Shown here in pieces: positions 36,274 to 45,746 of a DNA stretch of 64,000 bases (the first letter of the stretch is position 1; every line of letters begins with the position of its first letter). A program made the translations under genes and the position numbers. This DNA comes from CAWCBG01 sp963793845 (lineage in GTDB: Bacteria; Acidobacteriota; Terriglobia; Terriglobales; Acidobacteriaceae). Where the stretch lies: contig CAWCBG010000011.1 of assembly GCA_963793845.1 (NCBI GenBank), positions 186,001 to 250,000 on the forward strand, read 5' to 3'. A model generated the notes under the pieces. That model ran no database searches. It was given only the letters and a program-made list of their open reading frames with translations, and was not told where the DNA came from.

Positions 36274-37665
36274 ATGAAAATGCAAACCACCGCCGCGTTG
36301 TCCAAGGCCGAAAGACGCAAGCAAGGGAAAGCCCTTCGCGAAAAGTGCCCTCGCGCTTCCCAGGCCGAATGGAAAGCTCGCCCCAAGTCACAAGACATAG
36401 TCAAGCTCCTTGAGGAGTCGGATGCCGATCGAATTCCGGGTCTGATCCCAGTCAAATATCAGAGGATGTCGGTGTCACCTTTCACGTTTTATCGCGGAGC
36501 AGCCATCATTCAGGCGCGGGACCTGGCGCATGCGCGAGTGTCGGGTATCACGGTGCAGGCGTGCGGCGATTGCCACCTGGCGAACTTTGGCGGCTTTGCC
36601 TCGCCCGAACGAGTGCTGGTCTTCGACATCAACGACTTTGATGAGACCTTCCCTGGTCCATGGGAATGGGACATCAAGCGGCTGGGGGCCAGCCTGGTAC
36701 TGGCAGCAAGGGACCGTAGCTTTTCCAAGTCCATTGCGGACGAGGCAGTTCGAGCAGCCGCGGCGTCGTATCGCGAGCGGATGGCGGAGTTCGCCGAAAT
36801 GACGGTGCTCCAAACCTGGTACGCACAAGTCAACTACGAAGCGCTGAAAGAACATTTCCGGAAAGATCCGGATATGTCAGCACGTCTATCGGCCAAGCGC
36901 AAGCAGGCCCATTCACGAAACTCTGAGGCTGTAGTTCCCAAGCTCACGGCAGTATCGGACGGGCGCCGGAAGATTAAGGACGATCCGCCGGTCATCTACC
37001 ATTTCGACGAGTTCGCGCCTGACTTTGAAAAGCAGCGCCTGAAATTCACCGAGGAGTACAAGAATTCCTTGCAAGCTGATCGACGAAGGTTGTACGAGCG
37101 CTATCGCTTTCAGGATGCCGCAATCAAGGTTGTTGGAGTGGGCAGCGTGGGAACGCGATGCTACCTTTCGCTGCTCATGGCCGATGAAGACGATCCGCTC
37201 TTCCTTCAATTCAAGGAGGCGCGCAGGTCGGTGCTGGAGCCTCCGCGCGGCAAGAGCCGCTACTCGAATCAGGGTTACCGCGTGGTGGAGGGGATACATG
37301 TCATGCAAGCTGCAAGCGACATCTTCCTTGGATGGGCGCGCACTAAGGGGCACGATTACTACATCAGACAGTTCCGCGATATGAAGGTCTCTGCCGAAGT
37401 TGAAACCTTCCGCGCCAGCACACTAGTTGGGTATGCCACCATGTGCGGCTGGGCCCTGGCGCGAGCCCATGCCAAGTCGGGCGATGCAGTAATGATTGCC
37501 GGATACTTGGGATCGACCGATCAGTTCGACGATGCCTTAGCGCAATACTCGGAAGCTTACGCTGACCAGGCTGAACGCGACTACGAGACTTTTCGAGCGG
37601 CCATTCGTTCTGGACGCTTGACGACGGAGCCGGCGAAGGGAGCAGGGCTGGACTTCCTGCTGTAA
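36274..37665 (+). CDS. DUF2252 family protein (kinase-like fold)
   Basis: 463 residues. The DUF2252 signatures are clear: MSVSPFTFYRGAA, QACGDCHLANFGGFASPE, VFDINDFDETFPGPWEWDIKRLGASL, and GVGSVGTRCYLSLLMADEDDPLFLQFKEA. The family resembles aminoglycoside/protein kinase folds (the DCHLxNFG and DINDFD motifs resemble catalytic loops), but no biochemical role is established. It sits 43 bp after the membrane protein and 47 bp before a porin-like gene, so it is likely in the same operon. Confidence 0.92.
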   Translation: MKMQTTAALSKAERRKQGKALREKCPRASQAEWKARPKSQDIVKLLEESDADRIPGLIPVKYQRMSVSPFTFYRGAAIIQARDLAHARVSGITVQACGDCHLANFGGFASPERVLVFDINDFDETFPGPWEWDIKRLGASLVLAARDRSFSKSIADEAVRAAAASYRERMAEFAEMTVLQTWYAQVNYEALKEHFRKDPDMSARLSAKRKQAHSRNSEAVVPKLTAVSDGRRKIKDDPPVIYHFDEFAPDFEKQRLKFTEEYKNSLQADRRRLYERYRFQDAAIKVVGVGSVGTRCYLSLLMADEDDPLFLQFKEARRSVLEPPRGKSRYSNQGYRVVEGIHVMQAASDIFLGWARTKGHDYYIRQFRDMKVSAEVETFRASTLVGYATMCGWALARAHAKSGDAVMIAGYLGSTDQFDDALAQYSEAYADQAERDYETFRAAIRSGRLTTEPAKGAGLDFLL

Positions 37666-37712
37666 TCCACGTGCGGATGTGTTGCTAAGGTGAGCGCGGT
37701 GCTGAATCGAGA

Positions 37713-38654
37713 ATGCGACATTCTTTCAAGTTCGCCGGGCTGGCTGTCCTCGGGCTGGCTTGTCTAGAAGTGGCGAGTGCGCAGGACCTCTCGCCGCGGG
37801 CTTACGTCATCACGCCGTTGCATTCCAATGCAGTCACGCTGACCTGGTCCTTCTACCACGGCAGCATTGATTATAACGGCGCCCTTCCCGTTAGTGGAGC
37901 TACCGGAACCTACAGCGTGCCGATCTTCAGCTACTACCATGGGTTCAGTCTCTTTGGACACTCCGCTAATGTCGTTGCCTCTTTGCCTTATGGAGTAGGT
38001 AATCTTCAGGGAACGACTCTGGGGGCGGAGAGACACCTTTACCGTTCCGGCCTTCTGGATTCGGCCTATCGCTTCTCGGTGAACCTGAAGGGCGGCCCGG
38101 CCATGCCGCCGGATGAATTCGTGAAATGGAAGCAGAAGCTCCTGTTGGGTGCCAGTCTTAAGGTGGCGGCTCCAACTGGTCAGTACGATCCGACGAAACT
38201 GATTAACTGGGGCGCGAACCGTTGGGGTTTCAAACCCGAATTTGGCTACTCCCAACGCTGGGGCAACTGGATACTCGATGGATACTTTGGGGTTTGGTTC
38301 TTCACCACGAATTCCGACTTCTGGTCGCGCAATGTCTACTATCCGGGCACCCGGACCCAATCGCAAAATCCAATCGGGGCTGTCGAAGGCCACCTGAGCC
38401 GCAGCTTTAAGCCCCGCCTATGGGTCTCTCTTGACGGAAATTTCTGGTTCGGCGGCAAAACCAGCCTGAATGGCGTACCAAACTCTCAGACGCGGCAAAC
38501 AAATTCTCGGCTTGGCGCCACACTCGCCGTGCCAATTACGAAACATCAGTCTCTGAAATTCAGCTACAGCGATGGCACGTACATACGGTATGGCGGCAAC
38601 TACCAGAACGTCTCGGTTGCTTGGCAGTACTCCTGGTTGGGAAAACCGAAATAA
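37713..38654 (+). CDS. Outer-membrane MetA/phenol-degradation-type transporter-like protein
   Basis: 313 residues with a signal peptide (FAGLAVLGLACLEVASAQ) and beta-barrel strands typical of the MetA-pathway transporter family: ITPLHSNAVTLTWSFYHGS, GATGTYSVPIFSYYHGFSLFG, GPAMPPDEFVKWKQK, SLKVAAPTGQYDPTKLINWGANRWGFKPEFGYS, ending LKFSYSDGTYIRYGGNY. It probably acts as a small-molecule channel in the outer membrane. The start codon ATG follows a weak AAGGTG. Confidence 0.88.
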   Translation: MRHSFKFAGLAVLGLACLEVASAQDLSPRAYVITPLHSNAVTLTWSFYHGSIDYNGALPVSGATGTYSVPIFSYYHGFSLFGHSANVVASLPYGVGNLQGTTLGAERHLYRSGLLDSAYRFSVNLKGGPAMPPDEFVKWKQKLLLGASLKVAAPTGQYDPTKLINWGANRWGFKPEFGYSQRWGNWILDGYFGVWFFTTNSDFWSRNVYYPGTRTQSQNPIGAVEGHLSRSFKPRLWVSLDGNFWFGGKTSLNGVPNSQTRQTNSRLGATLAVPITKHQSLKFSYSDGTYIRYGGNYQNVSVAWQYSWLGKPK

Positions 38655-38700
38655 CGGAGAGCACCGCCTACTTTCTGAGTTGGAGAACGATGACGTGATC

Positions 38701-39065
38701 ATGAAGAAACCACGGAACATGACAGCGCGAGCGCTGGCCCTGACCTTTGTACTCCTTATTGCTCCTCCTCTAGTTGCGCGAACAAAAACTGACGTCGTGG
38801 TGATGAAGAATGGCGATCACCTTACTGGCGAGATTAAGGGCCTCAGCGAAGGCGTGCTCTACCTCGACATCGAATACATATTGGGAACAAGCTCAGTTCA
38901 ATGGTCGAAGGTGCAGCATCTGGAGAGCAAGCAATTGCTTCTGGTGAAAACCGAGCACGGCTCCGTGTATACCGGCACTCTTAGTACCGCAGAAACTTCA
39001 GATGCCCGTCCGGTTCAAATTCAGGTGGTAGAAACCTCGGGAACACAAGTTGTGATCGACATCGA
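38701..39065 (+). pseudogene. 5' fragment of a secreted DUF481-like outer-membrane protein gene
   Basis: About 120 residues: signal peptide (LALTFVLLIAPPLVAR) and an SH3-like N-terminal domain (DVVVMKNGDHLTGEIKGLSEGVLYLDIEYILGTSSVQWSKV). After about DARPVQIQVVETSGTQVVIDIE the reading runs into the antisense of an IS481 transposase and stays open by chance to 39993. The DUF481 barrel is gone, so the gene is truncated by insertion and deletion. Confidence 0.7.
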
Positions 39066-39735
39066 GACCGGAGCGACTGATGGGTGGTTTTTGGTTAAGG
39101 GCAGTATGCGGTCGATGCCAGTTGTACTGATGGATCCAAGGAGCCAGATAGCGAAGGCGTTCGGCCGAGTTCTGATAAAGACGGGCGTAGGCCCACTCGC
39201 GAATGGCGGTTTGGATGAAGCGCTCGGCTTTGCCATTGGTGCGTGGGGTGTAGATGCGAGTGCGGGTATGTCGGAGTTGGAGGTTCGCACAGGCTTGGGC
39301 GAAGAGGGTGGAACAGAAGCACGGACCGTTGTCGGTCATGACGCGCCGGACCGGGATGCCGAGGTGGGCGAAGTAGGCCACGGCGTGGCGGAGGAAGCTG
39401 CTGGAGGACGTGGCTTTTTCATCGGGCAGCAGAGCGGTGAAGGCGATGCGGGAGTGGTCGTCGATGGCGACATAAAGAAACTCCCAGCCGGCGCCGCGAG
39501 TTTCATCCTGGGGATTGCCGGTGAGGCGATGGCCGGGCTTGTGAATGCGCGCCAGTTTCTTAATGTCGATGTGGAGCAGGTCGCCGGGAGAGGGCAACTC
39601 ATAGCGCACCACGGGCACGGCGGGTTCCAGCATGCGGATCTGGTTGAGCTTGAGGCGGGTCGGATGCGGCTTACGGTGGCCCGGCTCAGGCGTTCAAGGC
39701 GGAGCAGGTCTGCTTCGATTTGTTCGCGCAATAGG
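39050..39735 (-). pseudogene. IS481-family transposase remnant
   Basis: The frame from 39633 carries the DDE core: LLHIDIKKLARI (first D), VMTDNGPCFCS (second D) and NGKAERFIQTAIREWAY (E), then NWHRPHTALNQKPPISRSGLD. The preceding helix-turn-helix part (LLRLERLSRATVSRI) is in another frame, shifted near 39655-39670, and the N-terminal end beyond 39735 is replaced by conjugation-gene sequence. It is inactive. Confidence 0.85.
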
Positions 39736-39739
39736 ATTT

Positions 39740-40236
39740 TCAGCTTGTCGCTGGAGAATTGTGCCTTTAGCTCTCGTAGGCCAGCCCGGGGGGTCAGTCG
39801 GCAGTTGTGCGAGTGCGGCTGCGACACCGGTTTTAGATCGCGTCCCTTCAATGACGATCGCGTAGAAGATCTCGACTGCGAACAGTTGGTCGAGTTTGCG
39901 GCTAAAGAATCCTTGACGTTGATCGATCGCCGCTTGGACAACAGGGTCGTCGGACGACTCGAACGGAATGTTGGGCCGGTTCGTTTTAAGTAGGTACTGA
40001 TAGACGTGAAAGCCGGGTCCGAAGATCTTCAAAGCAGCTTCGAGCCGTTTGACGGCATACTCTTGGGCCGCCTGATCCAGGCTCTCGTAATCAACGCCAC
40101 GGACACGGAGCACGATTCCCAGATCGCCGCTCTTGGTGAGGAACACTTCGTCGTTCCAGAATCCATAGAGGTTGATCTGGGCGTTGAGCGCTCCCGATTC
40201 GTTCCACGGCTTGAGAATACGGTCGATACGGAGCAC
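39740..40236 (-). pseudogene. trbE: 5' fragment of conjugal transfer ATPase TrbE/VirB4
   Basis: From a GTG at 40236 (TAGTG overlap with the upstream trbD stop), the first 150 or so residues match the VirB4/TrbE N terminus (MLRIDRILKPWNESGALNAQINLYGFWNDEVFLTKSGDLG, then GVDYESLDQAAQEYAVKRLEAAL). The fragment breaks near 39740-39780 into the IS481 remnant, before any Walker motif. The ATPase that powers type IV secretion is therefore lost. Confidence 0.85.
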
Positions 40237-40550
40237 TAGCGCACCTCGACGGCAGGAATTTCCTGCTTGGCCGCGTCATAGCGCGGGCGAAAGCGCTCGC
40301 TTTGCGCAAGAATGCGCAACATGGCTGGATCAGCCCCGGTTATCCAGCGGCCAAACGCGTGCCCACCGATGAACACGATGATCCCAGCTAGGAGGCTTTC
40401 GAAGAGATTGAAGACGCCGACGGCTCCGACACAGACGAAATAGAAGAGGGTCCGCTCCACGCCAAGATAGGTGAGGGGCTTATGCAAGCTCTTGAAGACG
40501 CGATTGCGACGTTTAAGATTTATTTCCTGCACGAAAGCCCCTCTACTCAA
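40236..40550 (-). CDS. trbD: Conjugal transfer protein TrbD/VirB3
   Basis: 104 residues. The polar N terminus INLKRRNRVFKSLHKPLTYLGVERTLFYFVC leads into two adjacent hydrophobic stretches (FVCVGAVGVFNLFESLLAGIIVFIGG), followed by GRWITGADPAMLRILAQSERFR, the VirB3/TrbD pattern. It is an inner-membrane component of a mating-pair-formation apparatus. Intact itself, but its partners on both sides are damaged, so it is presumably a relic. Confidence 0.85.
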   Translation of the reverse strand: MSRGAFVQEINLKRRNRVFKSLHKPLTYLGVERTLFYFVCVGAVGVFNLFESLLAGIIVFIGGHAFGRWITGADPAMLRILAQSERFRPRYDAAKQEIPAVEVR

Positions 40551-40592
40551 TTAGGTCGGAATGGTGGAACAGGATTACGCCGCTGTGGTGAG

Positions 40593-40923
40593 CTAGACAC
40601 CCCACAGCCAGGTAAGGACATTCGCGGCAAGCACAGCTATGCCGCTTCCTGCAGCGACGCCGGCAAGCGCCTTCTTTGCGCCGGGCTCACCATGCGCAAA
40701 CTGATATCCGCCAATGACAATGGCGATAAGGCTGGCGACTTTGGCAACTGCGCCGGTGAAGAGCGTCTGCAGGGCGGTGAACCCCGTATCAAATGGAGCC
40801 GCCTTGGGCGTGGGCTGCGAGTGGAACTAAGAGGAGAATCGTAATAGCGGTGAGGGTTGAGCCTGCTAATCTCCACCGAGATGGCCGCCGGAGTTGGCGA
40901 TTAGCATCAGGTGCGTTCGGCAT
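40593..40923 (-). pseudogene. trbC: Conjugative pilin TrbC/VirB2, frameshifted
   Basis: ATG at 40923 with GGAGGCACCAA upstream gives a signal peptide (STLTAITILLLVPLAAHAQ). The mature pilin (AAPFDTGFTALQTLFTGAVA then VASLIAIVIGGYQFAHGEPG and AGVAAGSGIAVLAANVLTWL) is in another frame, ending at TAG 40593. The shift lies at about 40796-40803 (GGCGGCTCC). Joined, the parts give a typical two-TM VirB2 pilin of about 110 residues, directly upstream of trbD. Confidence 0.85.
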
Positions 40924-41009
40924 TTGGTGCCTCCAGCAGCATCCGTCAGGTTGCTGCTTTTGGCTCAAACTAATCGGCAGAGTCGCTGCCGTCCAATCAC
41001 TTTTTGGAT

Positions 41010-41033
41010 GTTGATTATTCCCGCAGGTAATAA
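41010..41033. repeat. 24-nt island repeat, copy 1 (upstream of trbC)
   Basis: GTTGATTATTCC(C/T)GCAGGTAATAA; copy 2 at 60820-60843 differs at one base. It has dyad arms TTATT...AATAA. It lies about 90 bp upstream of the trbC start, the other copy about 150 bp upstream of the excisionase-like gene. The rest of 40924-41272 shows nothing further. Confidence 0.65.
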
Positions 41034-41272
41034 CACGACTGTTTGGTTGGTGCCACATGGTAGGCCGTCTCAACTGACTGATCCGACTGAAACTTCACCG
41101 CGAACGCCGGACCCAGCTCCGCTGAAAGCGCTGACTTGTCGGCGACAGTGGTTCCAGCTTCACGGAGTAAGTCCAATATCGGGTCGTGAAATCGCGTAGC
41201 TCGATCGTGCGGTGCGGACCATCCGCGCAACTGACGGTACCAGGGCGGCGTGCATACGTTTCCCAGGCGAAA

Positions 41273-41341
41273 TTAGCCTGCGATCATTACCACAACTGTG
41301 ATGACCAGAACTATCGCGACGACCTTCACGTTACGATTCAC
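41273..41341 (-). CDS. 22-residue hydrophobic microprotein
   Basis: GTG start at 41341 with a near-ideal AAGGAG six to seven bases upstream. It encodes MNRNVKVVAIVLVITVVVMI-AG, one transmembrane helix with a short basic head. It lies 50 bp downstream of the glucosidase gene stop, on the same strand. The ribosome-binding site and composition support a real small membrane peptide, but conservation was not tested. Confidence 0.45.
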   Translation of the reverse strand: MNRNVKVVAIVLVITVVVMIAG

Positions 41342-41391
41342 GCTCTACTCCTTGTGTTTCGCAGGTGAGTCCTTCACCTTGAGACCGTCAT

Positions 41392-44142
41392 TTACTCTCC
41401 GGCCACCTGATGTCGTGTCATTTTCGCGGTAAGCGAGCCTTTTGCAGTTTTGAGGGCGTCTTCCTGGTTCATGCGTGCGAACGAGTCCATCGTGCGAGCG
41501 ATGATCCCCGTCCACCCAGTCTGGTGGCTGGCACCGAGACCAGCTCCGTTATCGCCATGGAAGTATTCATAGAAGAGGATGTAGTCCCGCCAATGCGGAT
41601 CATCCTGGAATTTCGCCGAGCCCCCATAGACGGGACGCTTACCACTCGCATCGCGGAGGAACATACTCGACAACCGGCGAGCAATTTCTTTCGCGACCTC
41701 GAACAACGTCATGTAGTTTCCCGAACCCGTTGGACATTCGACCTTGAACTCGTCGCCGTAGAACGGATAGAGATTCAACAGTCCACGGAGTATGAGGGCA
41801 TTTACCGGCATCCAGATTGGCCCACGCCAGTTGGAATTGCCCCCGAACATGCCGGTGTTTGACTCGGCAGGTAAATACTGGACTTTATATTCCTGGCCGC
41901 CGACGTGAAACAGAAACGGATGATCAAGGTGGTAGCGAGACAATGAGCGTATACCGTATGGGCTGAGAAACTCATTTTCATCGAGCATGTAGCCGAGAAT
42001 GCGCTCCAGCTTTTCCTTGTTGAGGGTTGACATCAACCGCCGGTCTCCGTAGCCGATGAACTTGCCGTCGAGCGGGGCGATCTTCTTTATCACCTCGGGG
42101 TGGCGCTTACGGAACACCTCAATCAACTCCCGTAGCCTGGGATGATTCTCAACCGCGCTGGACTCAAACACGGTAGAGGCGCATAACGGCAGCAGTCCGA
42201 CCATCGATCGGACCTTCAAACGCATGGCATCGCCGTTCGGGAAATGCAGGAGATCGTAAAAGAATCCCTCCTTTGTATCCCACATCTCGTCGTGGTTTTC
42301 GCCGATGCGGTCCATGGCATAAGTGATCCACAGGAAGTGCTCTAGGAAGCGGAAAGCGATTTCTTCGTAGATGGCCTTGTCGTAATCGGTCAGGATGAGC
42401 GCAATCTCCAGCATGTTCTGACAGTAGAAGGCCATCCATGCCGTGCCATCGGCCTGGTCTAAATGGCCACCCGTAGGCAGTGGCGCGCTGCGGTCGAAGA
42501 CGCCGATGTTATCGAGGCCAAGAAATCCGCCTGCGAAAACATTACGTCCTTGCGGATCTTTGCGATTCACCCACCAGTTGAAGTTCAGCATCAGCCCCTG
42601 GAAACACTGTTCGAGGAACCGGAGGTCGGCCCGGCCCAAATCTCTTTCTATGTTGTAGAGAAACAATGTCGCCCACGCGTGGACTGGTGGATTAACGTCG
42701 CTGAAGTTCCACTCGTATGCTGGAATCTGCCCGTTGGGATGGGCGTAAAGGCTGCGCAGCATAAGCAGCAACTGCTCTTTGGCGAAGTCGAAATCGACGA
42801 GCGAAAGCGAGATGGTATGAAAAGCCAAGTCCCATGCCGCATACCAGGGATACTCCCACTTGTCGGGCATGGAAATGACGTCACTGTTAAGCATGTGGAA
42901 CCACTCGGCATTGCGCGAGGTTCCTTTGCCCGACCCCAACAGCGGATGTGCCTCATGCTCACCCAACCAGCGATCGAGGTCGAAATAGTAATACTGCTTG
43001 GTCCACAACATGCCGGCGAGCGCCTGCCGATGCACCCGCCGCTCGTCATCACTGAGAGACTTTGGAGTAATGCGCTCGTAGAATTCATTCGCATCGGCGA
43101 GGCGGTCGGTAAAAATCTGGTCGAAATCGGAAAAGGCCTCGGCGGCCAGCTTTCCATTTAGGCGCAGGCGCACGACCCTCGATCCGCCTGTCGGAACGTC
43201 GAGAACGTAGTGTGCCGCTGCCTTCGTTCCGCTATGAGCAGGATTAACGGCATCCTTTTCGTCCGCGATGACGAAGCGGTGAAAAGCGTCTTTCACGAAC
43301 GGCGTCGGGTTGGGTTTACCCCAAAGACGGTTGGCATTGGTTTCGTTTTCCGTGAAGAGCAGCTCCGCCGCGCCTTCACACAGAAGAGTGCGTTCACCGA
43401 GCTTCGGGTGAGATGCCGCTATGCTTTCGTTTCCGACCTGTCGCAGAGCGGGCTTAGGCTCGTCGTCTACCGATGACCACGTATTACGGAACCACAATGT
43501 CGGTAGCAGGTGGACCTGTGCGGCTTCCGGGCCACGGTTATGCACGGAAATACGGACCAGGATGTCTTCAGGATCACCTTTAGCGTATTCGACAAACACA
43601 TCGAAGTAGCGGTCGTCGTCGAAGATGCCAGTGTCGAGAAGTTCGTATTCCATCTCCTCGCGCGAGCGCCGCCCGTTCATCTCCACCAGATCGCGATAGG
43701 GATATTCTCGCTGGGGATACTTGTACAGGTACTTCATGTACGAGTGTGTAGGTGTGCTGTCGAGATAAAAGTAGTATTCCTTAACGTCCTCGCCGTGATT
43801 GCCTTCGCTGTTGGTCAATCCGAAAAGCCGTTCTTTCAAGATCGGGTCGCGACCGTTCCATAGGGCCAAGGCGAAGCAAAGCGTTTGTTTGTCGTCGGAG
43901 ATTCCAGCCAGTCCGTCTTCCCCCCAGCGGTAAGCGCGGGAGCGCGACTGATCGTGCGAGAAGTAGTTCCAGGCATCACCATCGGAGCTGTAGTCCTCGC
44001 GAACCGTGCCCCACTGCCGTTCGCTAAGGTAAGGCCCCCACTTCTTCCACGGTATGCCCTGTTCGCGTGCACTGTTCAATCGCTTTTGTTCGGCAACCTC
44101 AACATACGACGGCGGTGGTGCGTTCTTCCGTGCGGCGGTCAC
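41392..44142 (-). CDS. GH63-like glucosidase / MGH1-type glycoside hydrolase
   Basis: 916 residues from a GTG at 44142 with AAGGAGAAATCCA upstream. The N-terminal beta-sandwich (RQWGTVREDYSSDGDAWNYF..., to about 370) is followed by an (alpha/alpha)6 barrel with KWEYPWYAAWDLAFHTISL, PAYEWNFSDVNPPVHAWAT, TGGHLDQADGTAWMAFYCQNM and GNSNWRGPIWMPVN, the MGH1/GH63 signatures containing the acid residues. There is no signal peptide, so it is likely cytoplasmic. Related proteins hydrolyse mannosylglycerate, glucosylglycerate or alpha-glucosides, which would fit compatible-solute turnover; substrate not determinable here. Confidence 0.9.
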   Translation of the reverse strand: MTAARKNAPPPSYVEVAEQKRLNSAREQGIPWKKWGPYLSERQWGTVREDYSSDGDAWNYFSHDQSRSRAYRWGEDGLAGISDDKQTLCFALALWNGRDPILKERLFGLTNSEGNHGEDVKEYYFYLDSTPTHSYMKYLYKYPQREYPYRDLVEMNGRRSREEMEYELLDTGIFDDDRYFDVFVEYAKGDPEDILVRISVHNRGPEAAQVHLLPTLWFRNTWSSVDDEPKPALRQVGNESIAASHPKLGERTLLCEGAAELLFTENETNANRLWGKPNPTPFVKDAFHRFVIADEKDAVNPAHSGTKAAAHYVLDVPTGGSRVVRLRLNGKLAAEAFSDFDQIFTDRLADANEFYERITPKSLSDDERRVHRQALAGMLWTKQYYYFDLDRWLGEHEAHPLLGSGKGTSRNAEWFHMLNSDVISMPDKWEYPWYAAWDLAFHTISLSLVDFDFAKEQLLLMLRSLYAHPNGQIPAYEWNFSDVNPPVHAWATLFLYNIERDLGRADLRFLEQCFQGLMLNFNWWVNRKDPQGRNVFAGGFLGLDNIGVFDRSAPLPTGGHLDQADGTAWMAFYCQNMLEIALILTDYDKAIYEEIAFRFLEHFLWITYAMDRIGENHDEMWDTKEGFFYDLLHFPNGDAMRLKVRSMVGLLPLCASTVFESSAVENHPRLRELIEVFRKRHPEVIKKIAPLDGKFIGYGDRRLMSTLNKEKLERILGYMLDENEFLSPYGIRSLSRYHLDHPFLFHVGGQEYKVQYLPAESNTGMFGGNSNWRGPIWMPVNALILRGLLNLYPFYGDEFKVECPTGSGNYMTLFEVAKEIARRLSSMFLRDASGKRPVYGGSAKFQDDPHWRDYILFYEYFHGDNGAGLGASHQTGWTGIIARTMDSFARMNQEDALKTAKGSLTAKMTRHQVAGE

Positions 44143-44349
44143 TGGATTTCTCCTTCTCTCGTTCCTGCCAGCGCTGCGGTACTGCCTGTCAGTTCAAGCT
44201 TCGGCCCTTGAAAGCGGTCGGTCGTGCCGATTCTTCACGCTGTCAATTTCTGTGTTGTGGCGGCATGTTGTTTAGTAACAGAATCAGGGACTGCCACGCG
44301 GCTTGAGACAAAGCGCCACTTCGACTTTCCTTTTGCTTTTTCAAGTGCC

Positions 44350-45579
44350 TCATAAGTCTGCACCCTGGTGCTCCGGGGCGTCGGCAGCGAGCGATGCGAT
44401 CTTGCGCGAGTAGAGGCCGATGCCGGGCATCGCGCTTAGTCCGTGGGCAAAGATGCTCAGGACCACGGTCGCCATCACGGCAGCTCGAATCGCAGGTTCG
44501 CCGGGGAGATGAAGTTCCTGCTCAAGGTACACCAATCCCAGGACGATCGACGCAAGCCCACGCGGGCCAAACCAGCCCATAAAGATAACGGAAGGTCGGC
44601 CGAGGTGTGTCCCAATGAGCGCAACTGCGACAGGTAACATCCGCACTACCGTCAGACTCAGCACGGCATAAACCCAACTGGCTGGCGTGAGTTGGGGCCA
44701 ATTGATTACTACGACCATGCCGAACAAAAAGAACACCGCAAGATTAAACATCTGTCCCCACTCCTCAGCGAATTCGACGCTGTGCTTCCCGACCTCTTTG
44801 AACGGTATCTGTATGGCGAGACCCGCGACGAACGACGCAATAAACATGCTGGCGTCCACCATTTCCGCCAGCAACAGGCAAAGCAGGGGCAACGTGACGA
44901 CGGCGATCTGTTGAAACGATTCGGCCAACCAACCTCGGCGAGTGGCGGTGCGAAGCAACCAGCCACCGATCAGTCCGATGGCGATCCCTACAATTACACC
45001 TAAACCTAATTGCTCTCCCATGAACTGCAGCAAGCTGGCCGCCCCGCCTTCAATCTTGGCCGCCGCGAGTGTCATGAAGAACAACAGGAACGGTACCGAC
45101 AGTCCGTCATTGAGCCCGGCTTCAACGTTGAGCGCCTGACGAACGGGCATGGGCACAAGCGGGCTAGTCACGACAACTTGGCCGAGTCCGGCGTCGGTCG
45201 GGGCGAGAATGGCGGCCAGAATGCCTGCCTCCCAAATCGACAGGCCGGGAAACACCAGCCGGGCAACAAGGCCGCCCAGAAGTACGGTCAAGAGCATTCC
45301 CACGCTCAGCAAGCGACCGGGCAGCGTTTCGATACTCCGCAACACCGTGAGATCGGTTTGACTGGCGTCGGTGAATAAGAGCAGCACCAAACCTAACTCA
45401 GCGAGTCGGAGGAACACATTGGGGGTCATGCCAGCCGCGGCAACCCGCATCCAGTGCGAAGACAGTACCATTCCGGCAGCAGTGAAAAGAATGGGAGCGG
45501 TGATCGGTGTCTGCGACGCCCGCTTTGATAAGAGGGCATACCCAAAGAGAAGTAAGACGAAGATAGCAGCAGCAGTCAT
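44350..45579 (-). CDS. CPA1-type cation/proton antiporter (NhaP-like)
   Basis: 409 residues from the ATG at 45579; a longer frame to 45669 adds a polar leader and is less likely. Twelve or so transmembrane segments. ILAAILAPTDAGLGQVVV carries the TD-type ion-binding helix and NVEAGLNDGLSVPFLLF the conserved ND motif, as in NhaP antiporters. FGPRGLASIVLGLVYLEQE is the conserved late-helix Arg motif. It exchanges Na+ or K+ for protons. It is near, and in the same direction as, the potassium-channel gene and ATP synthase. Confidence 0.92.
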   Translation of the reverse strand: MTAAAIFVLLLFGYALLSKRASQTPITAPILFTAAGMVLSSHWMRVAAAGMTPNVFLRLAELGLVLLLFTDASQTDLTVLRSIETLPGRLLSVGMLLTVLLGGLVARLVFPGLSIWEAGILAAILAPTDAGLGQVVVTSPLVPMPVRQALNVEAGLNDGLSVPFLLFFMTLAAAKIEGGAASLLQFMGEQLGLGVIVGIAIGLIGGWLLRTATRRGWLAESFQQIAVVTLPLLCLLLAEMVDASMFIASFVAGLAIQIPFKEVGKHSVEFAEEWGQMFNLAVFFLFGMVVVINWPQLTPASWVYAVLSLTVVRMLPVAVALIGTHLGRPSVIFMGWFGPRGLASIVLGLVYLEQELHLPGEPAIRAAVMATVVLSIFAHGLSAMPGIGLYSRKIASLAADAPEHQGADL

Positions 45580-45746
45580 GTTCTTACGTCCTGATGAGGA
45601 ATCCCTCCAAGTATCCGCCCAGATCCCTAAGTTAACAGCCCAAAAAACTGACCTTGACAGCTTTCGCAATGGGAGTCACTTGCAGCCAACCAAAGAGCTC
45701 ATCGCAGCGCGCACGTGTGAAGGATCGCGAGAATTGTTGCAAGGGT

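Noticed and set aside
38572..39993. 473-residue plus-strand protein
   Set aside because: Chance fusion of the DUF481 fragment with antisense of the IS481 and trbE remnants.
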